DNA of 64,000 bases. Source: Anianabacter salinae. GTDB taxonomy: Bacteria > Pseudomonadota > Alphaproteobacteria > Rhodobacterales > Rhodobacteraceae. Below the pieces are notes generated by a model. The model ran no database searches and was not told where the DNA came from. It saw nothing but the letters and a program-made list of their open reading frames with translations. Made by a program: the position numbers and the translations under genes. This document shows positions 46,260 through 54,917 of this stretch, one piece after another. Location of the stretch: NCBI RefSeq assembly GCF_019061145.1, contig NZ_JAHQZS010000002.1, forward strand, positions 682,001-746,000, given 5' to 3'. Within the stretch, counting starts at the first letter, position 1; every line of letters begins with the position of its first letter.

Positions 46260-47419
46260 GCGGCGTCCAGCCTCGACAGGATGTCCTGCGCGATCCGGGC
46301 CGAAGCTCCAGGCGGACCCATACGCTCGCGCCCCGCGCGCGCCATCGCCTCGCACCGCGCCGCATCGCCCAGAAGCGTCTGCATCGCCTTTGCCATGGCG
46401 TCCGCTTCGCGCGGAACGCTCAGCGCGGCCTCGCCGAAATAGCGCGACTTCATCCGCCAGAACGCTTCGCCCTGGTTGCCGCGCCCCGGCAGGTTCACCA
46501 GCGGCAGGCCCAGGCCCACCGCCTGCTCGTTCGCGGTGCCTGCCATTCCGGCCGCGATCTTGCAGGACGCCAGCACATCGGCGAAGCGGCCCTTGACGAT
46601 CCGCGCCTTGGCGCCGCTGTCGTGGATCATCCGCCGCCCATCGGGCGACGCGCCGTCCACGTCGCGCCAGCCACCCGGCAAGGCGATGGCCTGCGCGTCC
46701 AGCGCCGCAGCCGCAGCGAACAGGAACCGAAGCGTCTGGGGACGGTCATGCCGCGCCGCCAGCGCACCGGCCCCGGCCAGCAGATCGCTCGCGTTCAGCG
46801 CGGCGTCGCGGCGCGATCCGGCCAGCATGGCGATCCCGGTCTCGTTCGCATCGGTCAGACGCGCCGCAGGCTCCAGCCCGTCCATCATCGGGTTGCCCGC
46901 GTCGGTCGCGTCGATCCCGTGGGCGCGCAGCCCTTCGGCGGTCAGAGCATCGCGCGGGAACACCGCGACGGCGCTTTGACGCATGAGCCAGCGGTCCAGC
47001 CGGTCATGGTCGGTTGCGGGGCCGTAATAGGCGGATTTGGCGCAAGAGACATAGACCATCGGCGTTGCGGCGGCCTTTGCCGCGAACAGCGGCACCACGT
47101 CGCCAACGCCGAGCATCAGATCATAACGGCCGCGCAGCCGCCGCGCGTGGATCAACTGCCGGGCGTAGGTGCCGATGAACCCGGCCCGCAGGTCGCGCAG
47201 GAAGGCGCGCAGGCTGACGGTTCCAAACCCTTCGGACGGCAGCGTGTTGGTCGGCCCCTCTACCGGTATGCCCCGGTCGAGATAGGTCTGCCCGAAACCG
47301 ACCATCGGCCATGCGGTGATGTCGAGGCCGGGGCGCAAGCCCTGCAACGCGTCGATGATCCGGCAGGCGATGCCGTCCTCGCCATAGCCGTTCGAGGCCA
47401 CCAGAAGCCGCCCGGTCAT
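46256..47419 (-). CDS. Lipid-A-disaccharide-synthase-related protein
   Basis: 387 residues from the ATG at 47419. The opening LLVASNGYGEDGIACRIIDAL, the AMLAGSRRDAA box and AGMAGTANEQAVGLGLPLVNLPGRGNQ region (in parts, about residues 280-310) match the LpxB-related GT-B group found also in cyanobacteria (TIGR03492-like). It is not canonical LpxB. It overlaps both neighbours by ATGA. A second, more diverged LpxB-like gene ends the operon, so two GT-B steps probably act on the same product. Confidence 0.8.
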   Translation of the reverse strand: MTGRLLVASNGYGEDGIACRIIDALQGLRPGLDITAWPMVGFGQTYLDRGIPVEGPTNTLPSEGFGTVSLRAFLRDLRAGFIGTYARQLIHARRLRGRYDLMLGVGDVVPLFAAKAAATPMVYVSCAKSAYYGPATDHDRLDRWLMRQSAVAVFPRDALTAEGLRAHGIDATDAGNPMMDGLEPAARLTDANETGIAMLAGSRRDAALNASDLLAGAGALAARHDRPQTLRFLFAAAAALDAQAIALPGGWRDVDGASPDGRRMIHDSGAKARIVKGRFADVLASCKIAAGMAGTANEQAVGLGLPLVNLPGRGNQGEAFWRMKSRYFGEAALSVPREADAMAKAMQTLLGDAARCEAMARAGRERMGPPGASARIAQDILSRLDAA

Positions 47420-48198
47420 TGCGCGTCCCAGCGGGCCAGCGTGCTCTCCAGCGACAGGAATTCCCATCCCGCCGCGTCCAGGGCCGCAAGGCAGGCGGCC
47501 AGTTGCGCGCGGGTCGCAGAATGGAGCAGGTCATGCGGATGGATTACTAGCCGAAACGGCGCCTCGGACGCCAGAAGCCGCGCAATCGCGCGCCTGCGCC
47601 GCGTCATCGCCAGCGCGATGGGCAGGCTGCGCTCGCCCTCGTCGAAATTGAGCGTCGGCAGCGGAACATCGGGCGCGCCGAACCGGGTGATCCGCGTGCG
47701 CGACAGTGTGCCAGCGAAGCCAAGCGCCTTCAGGGCAGCCAGCGTGCCCGCACTTTCCTGCCAGCGCGGGGCGCAGAACCAGTCGGGGCGCGCGCCGAAC
47801 GTCGTCTCGAACGCCGCAATCCCCTTGGTCAGCCGGTCATGTGCTTCAGTCTCGGACAGGGAACGGAACTCGGACCGGTTGTCATGGCCATAGACCAGCC
47901 AGTCGATCCAGGACGGCCCCAGCGAATGCGTCAGCCCGTGCAGCACGCGTGCGCCGCCCAAGGCGCCGATCTTCGCGGCAAAGCCCTGCGCGTCGGCGAT
48001 CGGGGCACGTCCCTGCCAGTCCGGCACGATGCTGAGCGCGATCAGGCCTTGCGCGCGCTTCGGAAACATCGCCGCCAGATCCTCGGGCGTGGGCGTCATG
48101 CCGGGGTAGATATCATGCACCTCCGGCAGCACCAGCTTGCGCCAGCCGCCCCGCGCTCTGGCGGTCGTGATCGTCGGCTGGGACTGCATGGCGGTCAT
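47416..48198 (-). CDS. DUF2334-type polysaccharide deacetylase-like protein
   Basis: 260 residues. A NodB-like fold is suggested by LVLPEVHDIYPGM near residue 25, LIALSIVPDW near 55, RVLHGLTHSLG near 85, CAPRWQESAG near 145 and RLVIHPHDLLH near 220, positions suited to His/Asp metal and catalytic residues in DUF2334. It is first in the five-gene operon, 63 bp after lptG on the same strand, so co-transcription with lptF-lptG is possible. It may remove acetyl groups from a sugar handled by the two LpxB-like enzymes. Confidence 0.8.
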   Translation of the reverse strand: MTAMQSQPTITTARARGGWRKLVLPEVHDIYPGMTPTPEDLAAMFPKRAQGLIALSIVPDWQGRAPIADAQGFAAKIGALGGARVLHGLTHSLGPSWIDWLVYGHDNRSEFRSLSETEAHDRLTKGIAAFETTFGARPDWFCAPRWQESAGTLAALKALGFAGTLSRTRITRFGAPDVPLPTLNFDEGERSLPIALAMTRRRRAIARLLASEAPFRLVIHPHDLLHSATRAQLAACLAALDAAGWEFLSLESTLARWDAQ

Positions 48199-48261
48199 CG
48201 GGGTTCCGGCAAGGATCGAACGCCGCTTCGATAGAGCATCAAGCGGGGCGTGGCAAACCGG

Positions 48262-49410
48262 CTAAAGCGGCTGGTGCATCGCCTGCGCCCGCTTGCCGAA
48301 CGGGCTGCGCAAAATGCGGTTGCCGCCCCGCTTGAGCCAGATCAGGACCGCCGACGTTACGGCTGCAATGCACGGCACCACGGACACCGCCGTCACCGGC
48401 CCGATCACGCCCCGGATCGCCAGCGCCTCCAGCACGGTGGACACGGTATAGACCGCAAACGCCGCCAGCAGCACGAGGCCCGCGTCGTATTTCCAGCCGC
48501 CGCGCTGGAGGGGGCGGATCACGATGGACCCCGACAGGTAGCCCAGGCTTCCCAGAAGCGCGGGCAACGCGATCAGCCAGGCCAGCCGGAACTGCGGCTC
48601 GTAGACTTGCGCGCCGACGATCCGCGACAACCGGATCCGGTCGGGCAACTCGTAGATCCCGATCTGGTCGCGGGTGTCGATGCGCCGGTCAAGCGCGCGC
48701 TCTTCAAAGTTGATCTGGAACCCCTCGGGCGGCGGCAGGTCTTCAAGCCCGGGCGCGCGGTACAATTCGACCGCGTCCTCAAGCTGCCAGGTATCCGTGC
48801 CGACGCGCACTGCCCGCTCGGCCTCGAGCGTGCGTTGCAGCACATGGACGCCGTCGACCGCATAATAGGTCACGCCGTCCAGCACCGCCGCAGAGTCCAC
48901 CACATCGTCGATGAGGACATAGATCGCTCCGCCGTCCTCGCGGATGTAGACTTCGCGCGGGTTCTTGCGCAGCGACACCGCACCGCCGCCGGTCAGCGTG
49001 CGGATCGCCTGTTCCGACAGGTTGTGCCCGGCCACGGCCAGCGGATTGAACACCAGCGCCGCGAAAAGACCGATCGCCGCCGCCGACAGGATCGTCGGCA
49101 GGATAAGCTGCGTCGGCGCAAACCCGTTCTGCATCAGCACCGCGACCTCAAGACGGCGGCAGGCCATCGCTATGGTCAGCGCCGCCGACACAAGGATCGT
49201 GTGCGGCAGGATCGCCTGCAGCAGCAACGGCGTGCGCAGCACCGAGATCATCAGCGTCTGCGCGAAGCCCCAGCCCTCGATCTGGCTTTGGTATTGCGAG
49301 TAGTTCGAGAATTGCGACAGCAGCACGATCACGAACAGGCAGCCAAGCACCAGAAACGCCAGTCGCGTGTGCTGCCCGAACAGGTAGCGCCAGATCAGCC
49401 GTCCCCTCAT
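48262..49410 (-). CDS. lptG: LPS export ABC transporter permease LptG
   Basis: 382 residues from the ATG at 49410, overlapping the lptF stop by ATGA. An N-terminal RLIWRYLFGQHTRLAFLVLG region, helices to about residue 105, a long periplasmic beta-jellyroll segment, then the second set of helices (FRLAWLIALPALLGSLGYLS). With LptF and LptB it extracts lipopolysaccharide from the inner membrane. Confidence 0.92.
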   Translation of the reverse strand: MRGRLIWRYLFGQHTRLAFLVLGCLFVIVLLSQFSNYSQYQSQIEGWGFAQTLMISVLRTPLLLQAILPHTILVSAALTIAMACRRLEVAVLMQNGFAPTQLILPTILSAAAIGLFAALVFNPLAVAGHNLSEQAIRTLTGGGAVSLRKNPREVYIREDGGAIYVLIDDVVDSAAVLDGVTYYAVDGVHVLQRTLEAERAVRVGTDTWQLEDAVELYRAPGLEDLPPPEGFQINFEERALDRRIDTRDQIGIYELPDRIRLSRIVGAQVYEPQFRLAWLIALPALLGSLGYLSGSIVIRPLQRGGWKYDAGLVLLAAFAVYTVSTVLEALAIRGVIGPVTAVSVVPCIAAVTSAVLIWLKRGGNRILRSPFGKRAQAMHQPL

Positions 49411-50522
49411 GCCGCGCTCCGCCTGCTGCGCCGTGCCTGCGTCGCGTGGCGCAGGCCCGCGATCAGGAACACGATCGCCCCGAGGACCGGCAACAGGTAG
49501 GCGGCGGCGATGAAGGCGGCGCTGCCGGGCGCGCCGCCGATCACCGTCAGGCCGACCGCCTTGAAGGCAAAGCCGATCAGCACAGCCACCGGCAGCCTCC
49601 AGCGCATCGAGCCGCGCGAGAACCGGCTTCGCATCATCAGGAAGGCGCATATGCCGAAGAACAGCACCGGATACAGCCATTCGCTGGTCCGGCGCACCAG
49701 TTCCTTGACCAGCGTCGGCGGCGCCAGCCCCGTGGTTCCGGGGTTCAGCACGCCCTGCACCAAGGTCGAGGTCAGGGTTTGCCGCACCGAATAGGATGCC
49801 CCGCCCGTCCGCCCGAACATCTCGTCCGGGTCTGCCACGAAGCGGCCAAAGCGGATCTTGTTGGCATCGCGGGCGCCCGAGGCGCGGATCTGGATCGACC
49901 CGTTCTCAAGCCTCAGAAGCGTGCGCTCGTCTTCTTCGACAAACACGCCGCGTTCGGCGACATAGGTGGTTTCCTCGTTCGGGTTGCGCCGGTCGAGGAT
50001 GAAGATGCCGTTGATATTGCCCTCGGGCGTAACGCCGCCGCCGCGCACGAACAGGCTGGGCATCACCTGTTGCAGCGTGCCGTCGCCCGCAATGATCTTG
50101 AGCGCGTCAAAGGTCAGTTCGTTGAACGTGGTCTGCAACGCGCGTTCGCTGCGCGGCTCGATGAACAGGCTCAGCGTCACGACCGCCGCCGACACGATCA
50201 GCGCCAGAAGGCCGGCGGGCACCAGAAGCAGCCGGGGCGGCGCGCCCGCCCCTGTCAGCACGATGCTTTCGCGGTCATCGTCGACCTGGTCGAACACGTT
50301 GATGCAGGCGATCAGGAACGCCAGCGGAAGCACCGTGACGGTGATCGTCGGCAGGAAATAAACGTAGATCTGGGCCGCCACCCAGATCGAGGACGATGCG
50401 TCGATCATACGGAACAGCTGGTTGAGAACCTGCGTCGTGGTCACGATGACACCAACGAAGGCGAAGACCAGAACGGTCTGCACCGCGATCTTGCGGAAAA
50501 CGAGGCGCTGGATCAGGGTCAT
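49407..50522 (-). CDS. lptF: LPS export ABC transporter permease LptF
   Basis: 371 residues. It has the LptF plan: helices at the N-terminus (VQTVLVFAFVGVIVTTTQVL), the cytoplasmic coupling motif INVFDQVDDDRESIVLTGAG near residue 75, a periplasmic domain (about 125-265) and C-terminal helices. It forms a heterodimer with LptG. The pair is separate from the lptB/lptC/lptA region, which is not in the window. Confidence 0.92.
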   Translation of the reverse strand: MTLIQRLVFRKIAVQTVLVFAFVGVIVTTTQVLNQLFRMIDASSSIWVAAQIYVYFLPTITVTVLPLAFLIACINVFDQVDDDRESIVLTGAGAPPRLLLVPAGLLALIVSAAVVTLSLFIEPRSERALQTTFNELTFDALKIIAGDGTLQQVMPSLFVRGGGVTPEGNINGIFILDRRNPNEETTYVAERGVFVEEDERTLLRLENGSIQIRASGARDANKIRFGRFVADPDEMFGRTGGASYSVRQTLTSTLVQGVLNPGTTGLAPPTLVKELVRRTSEWLYPVLFFGICAFLMMRSRFSRGSMRWRLPVAVLIGFAFKAVGLTVIGGAPGSAAFIAAAYLLPVLGAIVFLIAGLRHATQARRSRRSAA

Positions 50523-50773
50523 ATGCGGTCCGGTCCGGGTTGATCCCGTCTATCGCAGGAGCCGGGGCAGTGCCAAGTCGCATGGCGTCACGGTTTGCGG
50601 CGCCCGTCCCGCGACATCCTGCCAAGGCATCTTGTGGCGGCGACCTGCCGCCCCCCCATATCTGGGTAAAAACTCCTTGTGCGACAATATTCACCGCTTG
50701 TAGGGTTTTCCTGCAGGAGCGGTTTCGCTAAGTCGCGCGGCAGACAGACAGCTCCGCTGAAAGGCGCAATACC

Positions 50774-51799
50774 ATGGCAGACCCGATCCGACTCGACGAG
50801 CGCCTGACGCTGAAGGCGGGCGTGATCGGCTGCGGCGACTGGGGCAAGAACCATATCCGGACCCTCAAATCGCTAGGCGTGCTGGCCGCCGTCGCCGATG
50901 CCAACCCCGAGCGTGCGGCTGCCTTCGCGGCGGAATTCGGTGTCGCGGGCCTGACCCCCGAGGAGATGATCGCCTCACCGGACATTCAGGCCGTCGTTCT
51001 TGCCCTGCCCGCCGACCGCCATGTCGAGACCGCTCTCAAGGTGATGGACGCGGGCAAGCATGTGCTGGTCGAAAAGCCGATGGCGCTGGAAATCGACGGC
51101 GCCGAGGCCATCGTGGCCACCGCCGAACGCACCGGCGTCGTGGCGATGACGGGCCATGTATTGCGCTTTCACCCCGCCTTTGAAGCCCTGGAAAAGACGG
51201 TGGAAAGCGGCGCGCTGGGCCGAGTGAAGTACGTCTATTCGACGCGCATCGGGCTGGGTAAGTTCTTTTCGCAGACGGATGCGCTGTGGGATATCGCGCC
51301 GCATGATCTGTCGCTGCTGTTCGCAATCACCAAGGAATTGCCCGAGACGACGCATCTTGAAGGTGTCGCCATGATTACCGACGCGCCCGATTTCGCGCAC
51401 CTGCACATGGCGTTTCCGTCCGGCGCGCGGTCGCACACCTTCATCTCGCGGCTGGCGCCGCACCGCGACCGCAAGTTCACCGTGATCGGCGACAAGGCGA
51501 TGGCGGTGTTCGACGACCTGCAGGACCCGGGCAAGAAGCTGGCGATCTACAATCACCGCATCTGGCAGGAAGGCGAGGCGATCAAGTTCGAATCGGCTGA
51601 AGCCGAGTATGTCGAGACGTCCGAAAAGCTGCCGCTGACGTCCGAGCTGGAACATTTCCTGCACTGTGCCCAGCACGGGCTGGTTCCCAAGGCCAGCGTG
51701 CGGGAAGGGCTCGACGTGCTGCGCGTGCTGGCCGGGGTCGCGCCGCAGCGCGAGCGTCTTGCACCCTCGATCCGGTCCTTCGTGCAGGCCGGCGAATAG
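50774..51799 (+). CDS. Gfo/Idh/MocA-family oxidoreductase, GnnA-like
   Basis: 341 residues. An N-terminal Rossmann fold (AGVIGCGDWGKNHIRTLKSL) with the EKPMA motif at about residue 97 (HVLVEKPMALEI) is followed by the Gfo/Idh C-terminal domain with GHVLRFHPAFEAL. Enzymes with this partner set oxidise the 3-OH of a UDP-sugar. The next gene is a DegT aminotransferase, and lpxD/lpxA lie 3-5 kb away, so GnnA (UDP-GlcNAc to the 3-keto sugar) is the best reading. A WlbA/WbpB-type role on UDP-GlcNAc acid for a surface sugar is the alternative. Confidence 0.8.
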   Translation: MADPIRLDERLTLKAGVIGCGDWGKNHIRTLKSLGVLAAVADANPERAAAFAAEFGVAGLTPEEMIASPDIQAVVLALPADRHVETALKVMDAGKHVLVEKPMALEIDGAEAIVATAERTGVVAMTGHVLRFHPAFEALEKTVESGALGRVKYVYSTRIGLGKFFSQTDALWDIAPHDLSLLFAITKELPETTHLEGVAMITDAPDFAHLHMAFPSGARSHTFISRLAPHRDRKFTVIGDKAMAVFDDLQDPGKKLAIYNHRIWQEGEAIKFESAEAEYVETSEKLPLTSELEHFLHCAQHGLVPKASVREGLDVLRVLAGVAPQRERLAPSIRSFVQAGE

Positions 51800-51889
51800 G
51801 CGCGCACCGCCGCGCCCCCGACCACTGGTGAAGCGCGCCGAAGGCGGATAGACAGCCTTGAGGCAGCAATTTTTCGACAGGTGTCGCAA

Positions 51890-53005
51890 GTGACAATCAA
51901 GATGCTGGATATCGAGCGTCAGCGCGCGGCGATGGAGCCGGGACTGACCGAATCCGTTCTGGCCGTGCTCGACCACGGGCGTTTCATCAACGGCCCCGAA
52001 GTCGCCGAACTGGAAGAGCAGCTGCGCGAGTATGTCGGCGTCGAGCATGTCATCGCCTGTGCCAACGGCACCGACGCGCTGCAGATCCTGATGCGCACCA
52101 TCGGCGCGGGCGCCGGGGATGCCGTCTTTGTGCCCTCGCTCACATACTATGCCACCGCCGAGGCGGTGTCGCTGATCGGCGCCACGCCCGTCTTCGTGGA
52201 CGTCGATCTTGAAACGGGGTGCATGTCGCCCGCCAGCCTGACCGCCGCCGTCGACGAGATCGTCGCCGAGGGCAAGCTGACGCCGCGCGCCGTCGCGCCG
52301 GTCGATCTGTTCTCGATCCCCGCCGACTACACCGCCCTGCGCGCCATTGCGGACAAGCACGGCATGAAGGTGCTGATCGACGCCGCGCAAAGCTTCGGCA
52401 CCGAGACGCCTTCGGGCCGCGCGGGCCGCTTCGGGGATGCGGCAGGCACCAGCTTTTACCCGTCGAAGTCGCTGGGCGGCTACGGCGATGGCGGCGCGAT
52501 GTTCACCAATGACCCCGAAATCGCAAAGGCGGCGCGGGCGATGGCGAACCACGGCGTCTATGCCGGGCAGCACCACTATATCGGCACCAATTCACGGCTC
52601 GATTCGCTGCAGGCGGCGATCCTGCTGTGCAAGCTGGCGGTGTTCGATGATGAGTTGGTCAAGCGCCGGTCCATCGCAGAGCGCTATGCCGCAGGCATGG
52701 ACGGGCATGTGGCGGTGCCAGTGGCCCCCGAAGGCGTTGCGCCGTGCTGGGCCTACTACGTTATCCGCTCCGCCAACCGCGACGCGCTGGCGAGCCATCT
52801 TGAACTCAACGGCGTGCCGTCGGTTCCGTATTACAAGCAGGCGGTGCACGCGCAGCCCGCCTATGACGGCGCGCGGATCGCTCCGGGCGGATTGCCGAAC
52901 ACCGACATCTTCTCGGCGGAACTGCTGTGCCTGCCCTCGCATCCCTACATGACCGACGACGAGGTCGCGCAGGTGATCGAGGCGGTGCGCAGCTTCAACG
53001 GCTGA
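51890..53005 (+). CDS. DegT/DnrJ/EryC1 sugar aminotransferase, GnnB-like
   Basis: About 371 residues; the start is a GTG at 51890, with GTG 51881 and ATG 51902 as alternatives. PLP-site features are HVIACANGTDALQILM, the aspartate in LIDAAQSFG and the Schiff-base Lys at about 193 (SFYPSKSLGGYGDGG). Such enzymes transaminate 3-keto or 4-keto UDP-sugars using glutamate. Following a GnnA-like oxidoreductase, it would yield UDP-GlcNAc3N, the donor for amide-linked lipid A. Its stop overlaps the next gene's start (TGATG). Confidence 0.82.
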   Translation: MTIKMLDIERQRAAMEPGLTESVLAVLDHGRFINGPEVAELEEQLREYVGVEHVIACANGTDALQILMRTIGAGAGDAVFVPSLTYYATAEAVSLIGATPVFVDVDLETGCMSPASLTAAVDEIVAEGKLTPRAVAPVDLFSIPADYTALRAIADKHGMKVLIDAAQSFGTETPSGRAGRFGDAAGTSFYPSKSLGGYGDGGAMFTNDPEIAKAARAMANHGVYAGQHHYIGTNSRLDSLQAAILLCKLAVFDDELVKRRSIAERYAAGMDGHVAVPVAPEGVAPCWAYYVIRSANRDALASHLELNGVPSVPYYKQAVHAQPAYDGARIAPGGLPNTDIFSAELLCLPSHPYMTDDEVAQVIEAVRSFNG

Positions 53006-53883
53006 TGTCAGGGCTCGCGGCCAGCTTCATCGTGCCCACCCACCAGCGGGCCGAGGTGCTGGACATCTCGATCCCGCTGTTTCTTTTGCAGGACTGTGAC
53101 GCCGCGTTCGAGGTGATCGTGATCTCGGACGGGCCCGACGCGGACACCGATGCCGTCATGTCGTGCCACGAGGGCCCAAGCGTGCGCTACGAGGCGCTGC
53201 CCGAGAACCGCGGCCCCGGCGCGGCGCGCAACCGCGCGCTCGAGATGGCACGGGGCGAGATCATCGTCTTCGTCGACGATGACAGCCTGATCAAGCCCGA
53301 CTACCTGTCCCTGCACCTCGCCCACCACGCAGCCGATCCCAAGGCGGTCGTGACTGGCCCGATCATCGACGTCGCGGCCCCGCCCGACATGACCGACCCG
53401 CCCGCCGTGAAACGCCATCACCGGCACCTCAACCCGTTTCCGGGTGGCAACTCGTCGATCGCGCGGGCGCATCTCGATGCCGTCGGCGGCTTTGACGAGG
53501 CTTTCCGTGTCTATGGCTGGGAAGACCCAGAGCTCTGGGCCCGCCTGTCGGTGCTGGGTCTGAAGCCCCGTTTCGAGCCGCGCGCGCCGATCTACCACTT
53601 CAAGCCGCAGGGCCGCGAGACGACATTTGCCTACAAGGTCCGCCGCGAGCGGATGCGCGGCGCGAACGGCGGGCTGTTCTATCGCAAGCATCCAGGCTTT
53701 GGCGTAGGGCTGCAGACCAAGCAGCTTGGCCTGTTCCGTGCGCTAGCGGGCGGGCTGGGCGCGGTTCTGGGGCTGCCCGACAAGGCGCGCCGCGCCGAGG
53801 CGGGGGAGTATGAACCCAAGAGCGGGTTGATGCGCGCGCTGGTGCTGCTGCACACCGAGATCACGGCGGGGCGCAGAGACTGA
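53005..53883 (+). CDS. GT2-family glycosyltransferase
   Basis: 292 residues. GT-A motifs are SFIVPTHQRAEVLDISIPLF at the start, NRGPGAARNRALEMA near residue 70, IIVFVDDDSLIKPDY near 86 and the acceptor-side GGNSSIARAHLDAVGGFDE and YGWEDPELWARL. It begins within the aminotransferase stop codon, so the two are coupled. A soluble enzyme that probably adds a sugar to LPS core or another surface glycan. The gene is followed by a dispersed repeat at 53885-53941. Confidence 0.85.
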   Translation: MSGLAASFIVPTHQRAEVLDISIPLFLLQDCDAAFEVIVISDGPDADTDAVMSCHEGPSVRYEALPENRGPGAARNRALEMARGEIIVFVDDDSLIKPDYLSLHLAHHAADPKAVVTGPIIDVAAPPDMTDPPAVKRHHRHLNPFPGGNSSIARAHLDAVGGFDEAFRVYGWEDPELWARLSVLGLKPRFEPRAPIYHFKPQGRETTFAYKVRRERMRGANGGLFYRKHPGFGVGLQTKQLGLFRALAGGLGAVLGLPDKARRAEAGEYEPKSGLMRALVLLHTEITAGRRD

Positions 53884-53884
53884 C

Positions 53885-53941
53885 CAAGGCTGGGGGGCTC
53901 TGCCCCCCAGACCCCCCGGAGGTATTTGTAGACCAAAGATG
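53885..53941. repeat. 57-bp dispersed intergenic element, copy 2 (inverted)
   Basis: Reverse-complement of the element at 18247-18303 with one mismatch. It holds the GGGGGGC-TCT-GCCCCCC hairpin and lies between the convergent GT2 and epimerase genes, where it could terminate transcription from both sides. Confidence 0.85.
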
Positions 53942-53962
53942 GGAAGAGGGCCGCGAGGGTCC

Positions 53963-54913
53963 TCAGGGGCGGGCGATACCAAGCTCGCGCAACCCGTCGG
54001 TGATGCCGGGCATGTGGACCGGCAGGCCGTAGCTCGCCGGGTTAACGGCGCCTGCGTGGCTTTGGTCCGGGTGGCGGGCGCAGTAGGCGTCCCATTCGGC
54101 AAGCTGGATCGGCAGGATGCGCGCCAGCGCAGGCACCCAGCTTTGGCGCAGACGCAGCACCGGCAGCGCGCGGCGGCCCATCGCGCCGCAATAGGCGGCC
54201 ACCATGGCGCGCACCGTTTTGGCAGGGTTGCCTAGAACCAGCCGCTCGGTCCCTGGCGTCGCGGGACGTTCGGCCAGATGCCGGGTGACGCGGGCGATGT
54301 CGGCGGCGTGGATGACGTGGAACAGGCCATCGGCGGACAGGAAGCGCAAGAGCCCCGTCCAGCGCTTCGCCTCGGCCAGAAGATTGGCGAAATGCGACCA
54401 GCGGATCGCGGGGTCCGCATCGCGCCCACCGAAGACGAGCGTCGGGTAGAGGCCGGTGATCCGGGCCTTTGCAGCGCGGGTTTCGATCGCCTGAACAAGC
54501 TGGAACTTGGCGCGGATGTAGTCGGTGCCGATCTCGCCCGCCTCCGCGAGCATGCCGCCCTTGCCGTCAAGAACGCTGGCCGTGCCGAAGAACATCACAT
54601 GCCCGCAGCCCGCCGCGATCAGCGCATCCGCGAGGGCGAGGTTGGCATCGACGGTGACCTTGTAGGTGTCCTCGCCGCCCCAGGCGGTGGCGACGAGAAT
54701 GCCGACATCGACACCGTCCATGTGCGGGGTCATGCGGTCAAGGTCGCGCAGGTCGCCCTCGATCAGCGTGACCCGGCCCGCATGTTCGGGCGCGACCGGC
54801 ATCTTGCCCGCATCGCGCACCAGAAGCACCAGATCGTGCGCGGTCTCTGTCAGGAATTCCTCGACCAGATAGCGCCCGACGCAGCCGGACGCGCCGGTGA
54901 TGAAGATCCGCAT
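53963..54913 (-). CDS. NAD(P)-dependent epimerase/dehydratase (SDR)
   Basis: 316 residues from the ATG at 54913. The nucleotide site is IFITGASGCVGRYLVEEF, and the extended-SDR Tyr-Lys pair is not a clean YxxxK (TDYIRAKFQL gives Y-I-R-A-K), which fits. It starts 4 bp after lpxD and is probably the distal gene of an lpxA-lpxD-SDR operon. Substrate unknown; a nucleotide sugar or lipid-linked intermediate is likely from the context. Confidence 0.8.
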   Translation of the reverse strand: MRIFITGASGCVGRYLVEEFLTETAHDLVLLVRDAGKMPVAPEHAGRVTLIEGDLRDLDRMTPHMDGVDVGILVATAWGGEDTYKVTVDANLALADALIAAGCGHVMFFGTASVLDGKGGMLAEAGEIGTDYIRAKFQLVQAIETRAAKARITGLYPTLVFGGRDADPAIRWSHFANLLAEAKRWTGLLRFLSADGLFHVIHAADIARVTRHLAERPATPGTERLVLGNPAKTVRAMVAAYCGAMGRRALPVLRLRQSWVPALARILPIQLAEWDAYCARHPDQSHAGAVNPASYGLPVHMPGITDGLRELGIARP

Positions 54914-54917
54914 GGGT

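Noticed and set aside
18247-53941. Repeat copies as a CRISPR or insertion sequence
   Set aside because: Copies are single, 36 kb apart, with no spacers and no transposase gene; they are small dispersed intergenic elements.
53885-53941. Short ORFs crossing the repeat near 18.3 and 53.9 kb
   Set aside because: They run through the repeat's hairpin and encode its translated sequence (for example VWGAEPPSL), repeated in both copies, so they are element artefacts.
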